Counted from the first letter of the stretch, positions 32,793 through 42,140 are shown. The stretch: DNA of 64,000 nt from Nonomuraea helvata (GCF_039535785.1 NZ_BAAAXV010000005.1:868001-932000); one strand, 5' to 3'. Numbers and translations are program-made. The notes: generated from the sequence alone by a model not told the origin.

Positions 32793-33946
32793 TTCGGCAT
32801 CCCCACGGTCATGCCCTCGGTGAGCCCGTCGCCGCTGACCTCGACCCGTCCCCCGGAGAACAGACCCGTCTCAACCTTGATATATCGAGACCTGCCCCCT
32901 TCGATGACCTCCAGGCCGTACCCGCCCTCCTGGAGCGCCACCAGCGCCGCCACCGGCACGGTCAGCACGTTCGTACGCTTGGAGGCCGTGAACGTGACGT
33001 CCACCGCCGCCTTGTCCAGCCCCTTGGCGGCCTTGGCGGTCCCGATCGAGACGAGCGCCTCCACCCGGGTCTCCGGGTCGGCGTTCTGGCCCTCGGCCGG
33101 CTCGATGACCGTGGCCACCTCGGTGACCTTGCCCTTCACGCTCTTGCCGTCCGGCAGCGTGACGTCGACCCTGGCGCCCTTCCTGGCCATCCGCTGGTCC
33201 TCGGCCTCCAGCTTGACCGTGACCACCTTGGACGTGCCCGTATAGGTCAGGACCTTCTGCCCTGGAGCGGTCGGCTGGCCCTCCTCGGACTCGAGGCTCT
33301 CCACCCGCACCTTGCCGGGGGCGAAGACGACCCGGCCCAGTTCGACCACGCCCGTCTCGTCCAGGCCGCGGTCCTCCTGCCACTCCCTGACCGCCTCGGC
33401 CGTGTCATAGGTGTACTCGTCGTCGACCGTGAACCCGTCGTAGCCGAGCTTGCTGAGGTTCCGCTCGAGGTTCTCGACGTCCTTGCCCTCCACGCCGACC
33501 TTGAGGTCGCGGTAGGCGGGCGTCGAGCCGTACATGAGCATGACCGGCTTGTTGTCCACCCGGTACAGCGACCTGCCTCGGGTGACCTGCGCGCCGCTGT
33601 CGGGCAGCCAGGTGATCGTGCCCGGCTTCCTGCTCACCGCCGTGCTCACCGGGCCGTAGCCGAGCTCGCCGTCGGCGTCCCTGGTGTCGTTCAGGGTCTG
33701 CCTGGTCACCGTGGTGGTGGCCGGGGGCAGGGCGCCTGCCGACCGCGTGGGGCCGGCGCTCCCTTTGAGCAGGCCCGCGCTGTTGACGGCCACGAACCCG
33801 CCTCCGGCCACGGCCACCACGGTCAGGAGCCCGGCGACCAGCCTGCCCCGGCCGCGGCGCCGGCGCGGGCGGGAGGGCGTCGCGTCCGGCTGCGCCTTTC
33901 CGTCCAGGGTCGCCCCGCCGGTCACCCCGTCCGTTACTGGGCCCAT
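32789..33946 (-). CDS. Efflux adaptor with peptidoglycan-binding domain (MacA-like)
   Basis: 385 residues. The cytoplasmic N-terminus is very basic (RPRRRRGRGR), followed by one membrane anchor. A PG_binding_1-like segment follows (DVENLERNLSKLGYDGFTVDD), then lipoyl/barrel-sandwich and beta-barrel regions typical of periplasmic adaptor proteins. It probably links the MacB-like transporter to the cell wall. The ATG shares its A with the TGA of the lipoprotein gene upstream (TGATG), so the two are translationally coupled. Confidence 0.85.
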   Translation of the reverse strand: MGPVTDGVTGGATLDGKAQPDATPSRPRRRRGRGRLVAGLLTVVAVAGGGFVAVNSAGLLKGSAGPTRSAGALPPATTTVTRQTLNDTRDADGELGYGPVSTAVSRKPGTITWLPDSGAQVTRGRSLYRVDNKPVMLMYGSTPAYRDLKVGVEGKDVENLERNLSKLGYDGFTVDDEYTYDTAEAVREWQEDRGLDETGVVELGRVVFAPGKVRVESLESEEGQPTAPGQKVLTYTGTSKVVTVKLEAEDQRMARKGARVDVTLPDGKSVKGKVTEVATVIEPAEGQNADPETRVEALVSIGTAKAAKGLDKAAVDVTFTASKRTNVLTVPVAALVALQEGGYGLEVIEGGRSRYIKVETGLFSGGRVEVSGDGLTEGMTVGMPK

Positions 33947-34467
33947 CAAAGCCCTCCCATACCGGCCTCGGCGGACTCCTTCTGGCACTTCTGCTGGGCG
34001 GACTTGAAGTCGGGGTCCTCGCCGACCTCGCCGGTGATGCGCATGGCGCCGCCATCGGGGTCGGGGAAGCTCTCCACGCCGTTGTCCCGCATGCACTGGG
34101 CGAGCTTGCGCAGCGCCTCTGCGCGCTTCGCGTCGGGCGGGCCGGCCTTCTCGCCGCTCGGGGCGTACTGCTTGCACGCCTCCTGGGCCTTGTCGAGCGT
34201 CTCCTTCGGGATGCTCTTGTCGACCTTCATCATGATGCCCTTGCCCGGCTGCGGGTCGTCCACCTGCACGCCGTTCTCGCGCATGCACTGGGCGAACTTG
34301 AGCATCTTCTGGTACGGGTCTTCGCTCGGCTTCGCGCCGGCCCCGGGCTGGGTACTGGTGCCTGTGCCGCTGACCGACGCCACGTCGGCCCCGCCGCCGT
34401 CGTTCGCGCCGCAGCCGGCCAGGAACAGGGTGGCCGCCGCCAGCGCGCCGAGGACTCGTGCTCGCAT
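33946..34467 (-). CDS. Lipoprotein with an internal duplication, first gene of the efflux operon
   Basis: 173 residues with the lipobox LFLAGC. The mature part has two copies of the same unit: KFAQCMRENGVQVDDP and KLAQCMRDNGVESFPDP, each followed after about 30 residues by a second Cys (EACKQY, QKCQKE). Each repeat therefore probably forms a small disulfide-closed helical unit. The family is common beside actinobacterial MacAB-like efflux genes and its role is unknown. Being first in the operon, it is probably a surface sensor or substrate-capture part of the system. Confidence 0.75.
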   Translation of the reverse strand: MRARVLGALAAATLFLAGCGANDGGGADVASVSGTGTSTQPGAGAKPSEDPYQKMLKFAQCMRENGVQVDDPQPGKGIMMKVDKSIPKETLDKAQEACKQYAPSGEKAGPPDAKRAEALRKLAQCMRDNGVESFPDPDGGAMRITGEVGEDPDFKSAQQKCQKESAEAGMGGL

Positions 34468-34549
34468 GGAATCTCTCCTCTGTCGGATGGATGCCGTCTC
34501 GAGGGGAGATGCAATAGGGACCGCTGTTTCCTCGGCGTTTCCGTTCCGC

Positions 34550-34572
34550 GCTTACTTCTCCGGGCTTACTTC
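34550..34572. promoter_or_regulatory. Direct repeat between efflux operon and two-component genes
   Basis: GCTTACTTC occurs at 34550-34558 and again at 34564-34572 (14-base period) in the region shared by the divergent efflux operon and the OmpR-type regulator gene. OmpR-type regulators bind direct repeats, usually with an 11-base period, so this is only a candidate site. Confidence 0.35.
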
Positions 34573-34626
34573 GACCAAATGCCGCTTCCGCCACACTCGA
34601 CTCCGTAAGCGAATGAAAGGTGCGCC

Positions 34627-35283
34627 ATGCGGGTGCTGGTGGTTGAGGACGAGCGGCTGCTCGCCGACGCGATTGCCGAATGGCTGCGGGATGAGACCCA
34701 CGCGGTCGATCTGGCGCACGACGGCGAGGCCGCGCTCGAACGGATCGCCGTCAACGACTACGACGTGGTCGTGCTGGACCGCGACCTGCCGCGCGTGCAC
34801 GGCGACGAGGTGTGCAGGGAGCTGGTCGAGTCGGAGCGGGACGCGCGCGTGCTGATGCTGACGGCCGCCGCCCAGCTCGACGACCGGGTGACCGGCCTGT
34901 CCCTGGGAGCCGACGACTACCTGGCGAAGCCGTTCGCCTTCCCCGAGCTGGCCGCCCGCGTGCTGGCCCTGGGGCGGCGCTCGCGCCCGGCCGCCCCGCC
35001 CGTGCTGCGGCGGGCCGGGATCACGCTCGACCCGGCGCGCAGGGAGGTGTTCAGGAACGGGCGGTTCGTGCCGCTGTCGAAGAAGGAGTTCGCGGTGCTG
35101 GCCGAGCTGCTGCGGGCGAACGGCAGCGTCGTCTCGGCCGAGCAGCTGCTGGAGAAGGCGTGGGACGAGAACGCGGACCCGTTCACCGGGGCGGTCCGGC
35201 TCACCATCCTCAAGCTGCGCCGCAAGCTCGCCGACCCGCCGGTCGTGGAGACCGTGCCGGGAGTGGGGTACCGGATCGCATGA
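34627..35283 (+). CDS. OmpR/PhoB-family response regulator
   Basis: 218 residues. The receiver domain has E7-D8, phospho-acceptor D51 in VVVLDRDLP, and the lysine in YLAKPF. The winged helix covers about 125-218 (LSKKEFAVLAELLRANGSVV, TILKLRRKL, ETVPGVGYRI). Its stop overlaps the kinase start (ATGA). It diverges from the four-gene MacAB-like efflux operon, the likely target, as in cell-envelope stress modules. Confidence 0.93.
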   Translation: MRVLVVEDERLLADAIAEWLRDETHAVDLAHDGEAALERIAVNDYDVVVLDRDLPRVHGDEVCRELVESERDARVLMLTAAAQLDDRVTGLSLGADDYLAKPFAFPELAARVLALGRRSRPAAPPVLRRAGITLDPARREVFRNGRFVPLSKKEFAVLAELLRANGSVVSAEQLLEKAWDENADPFTGAVRLTILKLRRKLADPPVVETVPGVGYRIA

Positions 35284-36458
35284 CCCTCCGGTTACGGCTC
35301 ACGCTGATGTACGGGGCCGTCTTCCTGGTCGCGGGGCTGACCCTGCTCGGCGTCACCTATCTCCTGTTCAACCAGCAGCTGACCCAGTCGTTCGAGAGCC
35401 GGTACGCGTCCGATCCCGGCAAGAAGAAGACCCTGATCTTTGCCCAGAACGGCGTCGTGCTCACCGGTGACGCCGCGGTGGAGTGGCTGCGACGGCAGGA
35501 GGAGGAGCTGCGCGGCGCGGCCGTCACCTCGCTGCTCACGCAGGGCGCGATCGCGCTGGCCGTGGTCGGCGGCGCGGCGCTGGGCCTCGGCTGGGTGGTC
35601 GCGGGCCGGGCGCTGGCCCCGCTGCACCGGGTGACGGACACGGCGCGGAAGATCGCGGCCGCCCCCATGGCCGAGCGCGGGCTGCACGAGCGGATCGCGC
35701 TGGAAGGCCCCGACGACGAGGTCAAGCAGCTCGCCGACACGTTCGACACCATGGTGGAGCGGCTGGACCAGTCCTTCGACGGGCAGCGCAGGTTCGTGGC
35801 GAACGCCTCGCACGAGCTGCGTACGCCGCTCACCCTGAACCGGGCCCTGGTCGAGCTGGCCATGCACCGCCGTGCCGCCCCTCCCGAGATCAAGGAGCTG
35901 GGCGAGAGCCTGCTGGAGATCAACGCCCGCCACGAGCGGCTCATCTCCGGCCTGCTCCTGCTGGCCCGCTCCGAGCAGGAGATCGCCGACCGGTCGCCGG
36001 TGGACCTGGCGGACGTGGTGACGCACGTGGTCGCGCAGACGGCCGGGGACGCCCACGAGGCGAAGGTCACCGTGTACGAGGCGACCGCTCAGGCGCCCAC
36101 CACCGGGGACGCGTTGCTGCTCGAACGGCTGGTACACAACCTCGTCGAGAACGGCATCCGGCACAACGTGGACGACGGGACCGGATGGGTGCGGGTGGTG
36201 AGCCGTACCGTGTCCGATGGCAACGTGGAGGTCGAGGTCAGCAACACCGGGCCGAGCGTGCCGCCGTACGACGTCCCGCTGCTGTTCAAACCGTTCCACC
36301 GGCACGGGGCCGAACGCGTGGTCACGGCGCGGAGCGCGGGGCTGGGGCTGTCGATCGTCCGGTCGGTGGCGGTCGCGCACGGCGGGGACGTCAGGGCCCG
36401 ACCGCGAGAGGGCGGCGGCCTGATCGTGACCGCCTCCCTGCCGCACGCCCCCCATTGA
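35280..36458 (+). CDS. Sensor histidine kinase
   Basis: 392 residues. A short extracytoplasmic loop (about 35-85) lies between two membrane helices, then a HAMP linker, HisKA with phospho-acceptor H178 in NASHELRTPL, and HATPase with LVHNLVENGIRHN (N-box) and AGLGLSIVRSVA (G2 box). The glycine motif before it reads VSNTGPSVP rather than DNGPG, a common variation. It pairs with the coupled OmpR-type regulator. The small sensor loop fits detection of antibiotics or envelope stress. Confidence 0.93.
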   Translation: MTLRLRLTLMYGAVFLVAGLTLLGVTYLLFNQQLTQSFESRYASDPGKKKTLIFAQNGVVLTGDAAVEWLRRQEEELRGAAVTSLLTQGAIALAVVGGAALGLGWVVAGRALAPLHRVTDTARKIAAAPMAERGLHERIALEGPDDEVKQLADTFDTMVERLDQSFDGQRRFVANASHELRTPLTLNRALVELAMHRRAAPPEIKELGESLLEINARHERLISGLLLLARSEQEIADRSPVDLADVVTHVVAQTAGDAHEAKVTVYEATAQAPTTGDALLLERLVHNLVENGIRHNVDDGTGWVRVVSRTVSDGNVEVEVSNTGPSVPPYDVPLLFKPFHRHGAERVVTARSAGLGLSIVRSVAVAHGGDVRARPREGGGLIVTASLPHAPH

Positions 36459-36482
36459 CTCGTGGCTCCCCCAGCCGCCTCG

Positions 36483-36983
36483 TCAGTTGGTGCAGTCCTG
36501 CGCGTTGAGTCCGAGGCTCAGCTCGTAGACCTTGCCCTTCTCGACCAGGAAGGCATAGTAGGCCTTGGGGTTGCCGGGGACGCGGACGGACGGATAGCCG
36601 TCCTGGGGGGTCTTGACGTTCGGGTAAGCCTTCTTGATCTGCGTCATCGTCGAGCCGACGCCGATGCCCTCGGGCGTCTTGACCCCCTTCGGGGCGCTGA
36701 TGAGGGCCACACCCTTCTTCTTGGAGATGTACAGGCCTACGGCGTTCTTGCCACTGGGGTGTGCCTTCAGGTCCCAGCCGGAGCACGAACCTGCCTCTGC
36801 GGCCATTTTGAGCACGATCTGCCCCGTAGCCCTGGCCTGCTTCTCGGTCATGCCGAGCCTGACCTTGCCGTAGCCGTACGGACCCAGCGTGGTCCCGGCG
36901 GCCTGGGTGGTCTGGGCGAGCGCGGGCGTGGCGGCGGTCAGCAGGGCCCCGCCTGCCAGAACCGCTACGAGCACCTTCTTCAT
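36483..36983 (-). CDS. Secreted hypothetical protein
   Basis: 166 residues with a classical signal peptide (MKKVLVAVLAGGALLTAATPALAQ). The mature part begins LGPYGYGKVRLGMTEKQARATGQI, a pattern seen in many secreted actinobacterial proteins, and has a second similar unit (GIGVGSTMTQIKKAYPNVK). Two cysteines (GSCSGW and AQDCTN) may pair. I cannot name a function. GGGGAG lies 6 bases before the ATG. Confidence 0.7.
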   Translation of the reverse strand: MKKVLVAVLAGGALLTAATPALAQTTQAAGTTLGPYGYGKVRLGMTEKQARATGQIVLKMAAEAGSCSGWDLKAHPSGKNAVGLYISKKKGVALISAPKGVKTPEGIGVGSTMTQIKKAYPNVKTPQDGYPSVRVPGNPKAYYAFLVEKGKVYELSLGLNAQDCTN

Positions 36984-37045
36984 GATGATCTCCCCGTGAG
37001 TGTCGAACCGTACGCATGCTTCGAGTGACGGACGGGGCGGAAAGT

Positions 37046-38335
37046 TCAGCTGCTTTCGGCGCGGATCCGCCACACCGATGGGGCGAGCAGGGTGAGCGCC
37101 GTGACGAGCACGGCCGTCACAGCGCTGGCCACGAGGACGGGGCGGGTGCCTAGCCAGGCCGCCGCGGGGCCGGCCAGGCCGGTGCCGAGCGGGGCCGCCA
37201 CGAGGGCGCCGAGCATGGTGACAGAGGTGGCGCGGGCGACGAACCGCTCGGGAAGGTTGCGCTGGATCGCGGTGGTCTGGAGCACGTTGTAGACCACCAC
37301 CTGCATGCCCGCTCCTACTCCCGCGAGCGCCAGCAGCCACACCTCGGCGGGGACCGCCAGCAGGGCCGGGAGCGGGGCCATGAGGAGAGCGAAGAGCAGC
37401 GCCGCCACCATGGGGCGCGCGGGTCTCCAGCGGGCGCCGACGAAGCCTCCGGCCAGGCCGCCGACGGCGTATGCGATGCCGATCGCCGACCAGGCCGGGG
37501 CGCCGCCGAGCTGCCGGTCGGCGACGTACGGACCCAGCACCATGATCGGGGAGAGCACGATCGCGTTGATGATCGCGACGTGGACGATCCAGATCCACAG
37601 CCAGGGGCGCCGCGCCACCTCCGCGATCCCCCCACCGATGCCGGCCAGCAGACCGCCGCCGCCCGTCCGTGGCACCGCCTTGTCGGCGGACAACCGCTCT
37701 TCCGTGGGCAGCCGGTAGAGGAAGGCCATGCTCACCAGGAACGTCAGCGCGTCGACGAGGATGGCCCAGCCCGGCCCGACCAGCGCCACCAGGGCTCCCG
37801 CCGTGCCCAGCGCCACCATCGACGCGGCGCTTCTGGAGAGCGAGATCAGGGAGTTGGCCGCTTGCAGGTGCTCCTTGCCGGCCAGCGAGGCGACGAGTCC
37901 TACGGCGGCCGGGTTGAAGAAGGCCGATCCCGCGCCGGCGACGAGTTGCAGGGCCACCAGCATCCAGAGGTGCGCGGTGCCGGTGAGCAGCAGGAGCGCC
38001 GTCGTGCCGTGCGCCGCGAAACGGGTGAGGTCGGCGAGCAGCATGACCGTCCTGCGGGAGAAACGGTCGCCGATCGCGCCACCCAGCAGGGTCAGGAGGA
38101 TGACGGGCAGCCGGGTGCTCAGCACGACGATCCCCAGGTCCACCGGTGATGCCGTGAGGTGGAGCACCGCGAAGGCGATCGCCAGCGGGGTCAGCGAGTC
38201 TCCGAACGCCGATGCCGTCTGACCCAGGTAGTAGCGCCTGAAGCCCCTGGCCGCCAGCGGCGCGAACATCGAGCGGGTCGCGGCCGGCCGGCCGGCTGCG
38301 GAATCGCTGACGCTGTCGCCGGGACGCACCTTCAT
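37046..38335 (-). CDS. MFS transporter
   Basis: 429 residues with 12 predicted membrane helices, motif A-like GGAIGDRFSRRTVML after helix 2, and a second-half copy GGFVGARWRPARPM. It is closest in layout to the DHA3/MFS_3-type exporters used for drugs or siderophores. It stands alone with no adjacent regulator. The 287-bp gap upstream, shared with the divergent kinase gene, shows no clear operator. Confidence 0.85.
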   Translation of the reverse strand: MKVRPGDSVSDSAAGRPAATRSMFAPLAARGFRRYYLGQTASAFGDSLTPLAIAFAVLHLTASPVDLGIVVLSTRLPVILLTLLGGAIGDRFSRRTVMLLADLTRFAAHGTTALLLLTGTAHLWMLVALQLVAGAGSAFFNPAAVGLVASLAGKEHLQAANSLISLSRSAASMVALGTAGALVALVGPGWAILVDALTFLVSMAFLYRLPTEERLSADKAVPRTGGGGLLAGIGGGIAEVARRPWLWIWIVHVAIINAIVLSPIMVLGPYVADRQLGGAPAWSAIGIAYAVGGLAGGFVGARWRPARPMVAALLFALLMAPLPALLAVPAEVWLLALAGVGAGMQVVVYNVLQTTAIQRNLPERFVARATSVTMLGALVAAPLGTGLAGPAAAWLGTRPVLVASAVTAVLVTALTLLAPSVWRIRAESS

Positions 38336-38622
38336 GGCGGTCGGCCCTCCAACGGTCCTGTGAGCGTCGGCACGCGGCCGTCGTGGCCGGTGCGATCCGA
38401 AGATCCGGGGACACCCTGCCAGTCGTCACCGACAATTCCGGGGACGGGTGCCGACTCCGGGCTCGCCGTCCGTTCCAGGCCGGTTCTTTTGGTACGCCCG
38501 CGCCAGACATTCAGGGCAAAATTCAGCTTTTCCGGCTACTCCGAAACATCACAACAAATCCGTATTGCAGTCGCTAGGGTACGTAGCGATCACCCGCACC
38601 CGTCTCAGGAGTCACTTCTCTC

Positions 38623-40398
38623 ATGGCGCATGTCGAACCGCTGCGGGAGGACGACCCGACGGCGTTAGGCCCGTACCGCTTGCTCGGCCGGCTCGGAGCG
38701 GGCGGCCAGGGCACCGTCTACCTCGGGCAGACGCCCGACGGCCGGCAGGTGGCCGTCAAGCTGCTACGCGAGGGCGCCGGCTTCGACGACCGGCTGGCGA
38801 AGGAGATCGCGGCCGCGCGGCGGGTGGAGCCGTTCTGCATCGCCCAGGTCCTGGACGTCTCGCTGGGCGAACGGCCGTACATCGTGACCGAGTACGTCGA
38901 AGGTCCCTCACTGCAGCAGGCAGGCCGCCACACTGGGGCCGACCTGCAACGACTGGCGGTCGCGACGGCCACCGCGCTGGCCGCCATCCATCAGGCGGGC
39001 ATCGTGCACCGGGACTTCAAGCCCGCGAACGTGCTGCTCGGTCCAGGCGGCCCGCGTGTCATCGACTTCGGCATCGCGCGGGCCATGGACGACGCCGTCA
39101 CGCATACCAGCAGCATCGTCGGCACGCCCGCGTACATGGCTCCCGAGCAGTTGGCGGGGCAGCCGGTGGGGCCTCCCGCCGACGTGTTCGCCTGGGCGTC
39201 GGTCATGGTGTGGGCGGCCAACGAGACGCCGCCGTTCGGGCAGGACACGCTGCCTGCCATCATCAACCGCATCCTGCACAACGAGCCGCAGCTCGGCGAC
39301 CTGCCGCAGCCGTTGCGATCTGTCGTGTACGACTGCCTGGCCAAGGATCCACGTGCCCGGCCGACCATGCGGGACGTGATCCTGCGGCTGCTGAGCGGGC
39401 AGAACGCCGCGGTCCCGAGCCCTCCTCATCCGCACCGGGACTTCCAGGCGCAGCCCCAGGCGTACGGGCAAGGACTCGGGCCGCTGCCCGGGTCCGGTCC
39501 TGGGTACCCGCCCGGGCAGGCGTTGGGCCATGGGTCCGCGCCTGTGCCGGGGAACGGGCCTCAACCCATGCCCGGCCATGGACTTGGCGCGATGCCCGGC
39601 CATGGGTCGGCACCCGGCCACGGGCCGATACCAGGTCAAGGGCCGTTCCCTGGAGCGGGGAGGGGGCCGGGGCGGAGGGCTCGGGCTGCGAGCGGTCGTG
39701 GGATCGGCGTTCCCGTGGCCGTGGGGGCGTCGACCGTCATGGTGGTGGCGCTCGTCGGCAGCGTCGTCTGGCTCGCCCCTTGGTCGAAGCCGACCACCTC
39801 GGCGTCCCTCGCCGCCGACTCCCCGAGCGCCTCCACGTCCCAGACCACTGGACACCCGGCGACCACGACCCCGCCGCGAAAGACCCCGAAGCCCACTCGT
39901 ACGCCCACCGTGCGAAAGACCACCCCCAAGAGCACGCCCACACCGACGTCGACGCCGACCCCCAAGACCACCAAGTCCACCACGGCGCCTCCGACCAGGA
40001 CCCCCACCAAGACCCCGACCAAGTCCCCGACGCCGGCCCCGACCCGCACCACCAAGAAGCCGGCTACGACCGCGCGGGTCAGCATCCTCGAGATCGAGCT
40101 GTTCGGCGGCCCCGGCCAGGACAGCTCCAAGGGCTGCTACATGCCGCCGGTCCACTTCCAGACCAACGTGGAGTCGACCCGGCAAGAGGTGTGGATCTCC
40201 ACCGTCTGGCTGGTCGACGGCAAAGCGATCTCGCGAGAGAGGTCGTGGGTGTCGAAGGGCTCGTACACCGCGTTCGTGAGTTCCCAGCAGTACATGCTCA
40301 AGGCAGGGCGCCACACCCTCACCCTCAAGGTCACCGCGCCTTCCACGGCGCAGAAAAGCATGTCGATCAACATGTGCGACCTGGAAGACTACTCGTGA
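38623..40398 (+). CDS. Membrane Ser/Thr protein kinase, first of a tandem pair
   Basis: 591 residues. The kinase domain (about 18-275) has the glycine loop GAGGQG, K46 in VAVKLL, catalytic loop H129-RDFKPAN, DFG in VIDFGIAR and GTPAYMAPEQ. A Gly/Pro/His-rich linker, one membrane helix (about 365-385), a Thr/Pro/Lys-rich stalk and a C-terminal extracellular beta domain follow, the last with two cysteines (KGCYMPP and NMCDL). No PASTA repeats are present, so the ligand is not muropeptide by known motifs. The stop overlaps the GTG of the second kinase. Confidence 0.92.
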   Translation: MAHVEPLREDDPTALGPYRLLGRLGAGGQGTVYLGQTPDGRQVAVKLLREGAGFDDRLAKEIAAARRVEPFCIAQVLDVSLGERPYIVTEYVEGPSLQQAGRHTGADLQRLAVATATALAAIHQAGIVHRDFKPANVLLGPGGPRVIDFGIARAMDDAVTHTSSIVGTPAYMAPEQLAGQPVGPPADVFAWASVMVWAANETPPFGQDTLPAIINRILHNEPQLGDLPQPLRSVVYDCLAKDPRARPTMRDVILRLLSGQNAAVPSPPHPHRDFQAQPQAYGQGLGPLPGSGPGYPPGQALGHGSAPVPGNGPQPMPGHGLGAMPGHGSAPGHGPIPGQGPFPGAGRGPGRRARAASGRGIGVPVAVGASTVMVVALVGSVVWLAPWSKPTTSASLAADSPSASTSQTTGHPATTTPPRKTPKPTRTPTVRKTTPKSTPTPTSTPTPKTTKSTTAPPTRTPTKTPTKSPTPAPTRTTKKPATTARVSILEIELFGGPGQDSSKGCYMPPVHFQTNVESTRQEVWISTVWLVDGKAISRERSWVSKGSYTAFVSSQQYMLKAGRHTLTLKVTAPSTAQKSMSINMCDLEDYS

Positions 40399-42140
40399 CG
40401 CCGGAGGTCATCGGCCCGTACCGGGTCGTCAGGGAGCTGGGTGAGGGCGGCCAGGGCGTGGTCTACCTGGCCACCGCCCCCGACGGCACTCCGGTCGCGA
40501 TCAAGGTGCTGCGTGAAGGGGTGCCGGGTGACGGCCGGTTCGCCAAGGAGATAGCGGCCGCGCGGCGGGTGGAGCCGTTCTGCATCGCGCAGGTGCTGGA
40601 CGCCTCGCTGGGCGCACGGCCGTACATCGTGACCGAGTACGTCGAAGGTCCCTCACTGCACAAGGCGGGCCGCCACACCGGGGCCGACCTGCAGCGGCTG
40701 GCGGTCGCGACGGCCACCGCGCTGGCCGCCATCCACCGGGCCGGCGTCGTCCACCGGGACTTCAAGCCCGCCAACGTCCTGCTCGGACGGGACGGGCCGC
40801 GCGTCATCGACTTCGGTATCGCGCGGGCGATGGACGCCGCGCTGACGCGTACCAGCAGCATCGTGGGGACGCCCGCGTACATGGCGCCCGAGCAGTTCAT
40901 GGGCGCCGCCGCCGGGCCCGCCGTGGACGTGTTCGCGTGGGGGGCCGTGATGGTGTACGCGGCCACCGGCGCCCCGCCGTTCGGCAACGACTCCGTGCCG
41001 GCGGTGCTCAGGCGGATCCAGTACGAGGAGCCGCGCCTCGACGGGGTGCCCGAGCCGCTGCGCTCGATCGTGTACGCGTGCCTCGCCAAGGACCCCGCGG
41101 CCCGCCCGGCCATGCAGGACGTCCTCTTCCAGCTCATCGGCGGCCACGCACCACCATCCCCAGGCGGGCACCGCACACCGCCGGGCGGTCCAGCACACGC
41201 GGGATTCCCGGGCGGCCCACCGCACCAGGCCTTCTTCGGCCCTGGGACCGGGCCAGGCCCGGGTGGGCCACCGCATCCGGCGTTCTCCGGCGCTGGGACC
41301 GGGCCAGGCCCGGGTGGGCCACCGCATCCGGCGTTCTCCGGCGCTGGGACCGGGCCAGGCCCGGGTGGGCCACCGCATCCGGCGTTCTCCGGTCCGGGCC
41401 CCGGACCAGGGCATCCGCAGCGGCCTCCGGTCCATCACCTCCAGACCGCTCCCAAGCGGCCGGCCCCCGCCAACCGGCGCACGCTGATCTTCGTGTCCGG
41501 CGGGGCCGCGGTCGTCGTGGCCGGTGCCGTGGCGGCGGCCTTGATCTGGCTGCCCATGTGGCCCGCCCGGACCACCACCGCCACCGTCGTCACAGCCCAG
41601 AGCCCCACCGCCTCCGGCGCGACGAAGTCCCCCAAAACCACGCACCCGACCTCCAAGCCACGCCCCACCAGGACCGCGAAGACCCCCAAGCCCCCCAAGA
41701 CCAGCGCCACCCCCGAGCCCACCACGGAACCCACCACCAAGCCGACGTCGCGGCCCACGACCAAGACCACCGCCAGCACGAAGCCCACCGCAGGCCCCAC
41801 CACCTCGAAACCGACCGCGACCAGCGGCGGCTCCGGGGGCGTGACGTCGGTGACCTTCACCTATGAGGGCGACAAGGTAGGCGACTGCTGGCGCAACGAC
41901 ATGAACATCTGGGCCAAGGTCTCCGCCACGGGCACCTACAGCTACCGATGGCTCGTCAACGGTCAGAACCAGGGCAGGCAGCAGGGCACGGCGTCGTCGA
42001 AGCCCCTGCTTCCGTCCATCACGTGGAAGGGCGAGGGCACGTACAACATCGTCTTCGAGGTGGTCACGCCCAGGAGCTTCCGGAAGGGCGTCGCCGTGAA
42101 GATCTGCAGCAACAGTGAGAGCTGGGGCGACGGCTGGTAG
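40395..42140 (+). CDS. Membrane Ser/Thr protein kinase, second of a tandem pair
   Basis: 581 residues from a GTG that overlaps the previous stop (GTGA). The kinase domain closely matches its neighbour (GEGGQG loop, VAIKVL lysine, HRDFKPAN, DFG, GTPAYMAPEQ) with long stretches of near-identical DNA. The juxtamembrane linker is different and contains three 17-residue repeats. A membrane helix, a Thr/Pro/Lys-rich stalk and an extracellular beta domain follow, with its own cysteine pair (GDCWRN and VKICSN). The sensor domains have diverged far more than the kinase domains, suggesting different ligands and a common output. Confidence 0.92.
   Translation: MTPEVIGPYRVVRELGEGGQGVVYLATAPDGTPVAIKVLREGVPGDGRFAKEIAAARRVEPFCIAQVLDASLGARPYIVTEYVEGPSLHKAGRHTGADLQRLAVATATALAAIHRAGVVHRDFKPANVLLGRDGPRVIDFGIARAMDAALTRTSSIVGTPAYMAPEQFMGAAAGPAVDVFAWGAVMVYAATGAPPFGNDSVPAVLRRIQYEEPRLDGVPEPLRSIVYACLAKDPAARPAMQDVLFQLIGGHAPPSPGGHRTPPGGPAHAGFPGGPPHQAFFGPGTGPGPGGPPHPAFSGAGTGPGPGGPPHPAFSGAGTGPGPGGPPHPAFSGPGPGPGHPQRPPVHHLQTAPKRPAPANRRTLIFVSGGAAVVVAGAVAAALIWLPMWPARTTTATVVTAQSPTASGATKSPKTTHPTSKPRPTRTAKTPKPPKTSATPEPTTEPTTKPTSRPTTKTTASTKPTAGPTTSKPTATSGGSGGVTSVTFTYEGDKVGDCWRNDMNIWAKVSATGTYSYRWLVNGQNQGRQQGTASSKPLLPSITWKGEGTYNIVFEVVTPRSFRKGVAVKICSNSESWGDGW
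41241..41393 (+). repeat. 51-bp tandem repeat, three copies, inside the second kinase gene
   Basis: Three nearly identical 51-base units (41241-41291, 41292-41342, 41343-41393) encode the linker peptide GTGPGPGGPPHPAFSGA. The period is a multiple of three, so copy number can change without breaking the frame and would alter the length of the juxtamembrane linker. Confidence 0.9.

Noticed and set aside
41241..41393. Regular direct repeats that could suggest a CRISPR array
   Set aside because: The units are contiguous without spacers, keep the reading frame and lie inside a kinase gene.
38448..42140. A single open frame of about 1230 codons spanning both kinase genes
   Set aside because: Its first half is out of frame with the first kinase and gives Arg/Gly-rich sequence without motifs. 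Only the part from 40395 is the real second kinase, which has its own GTG start.
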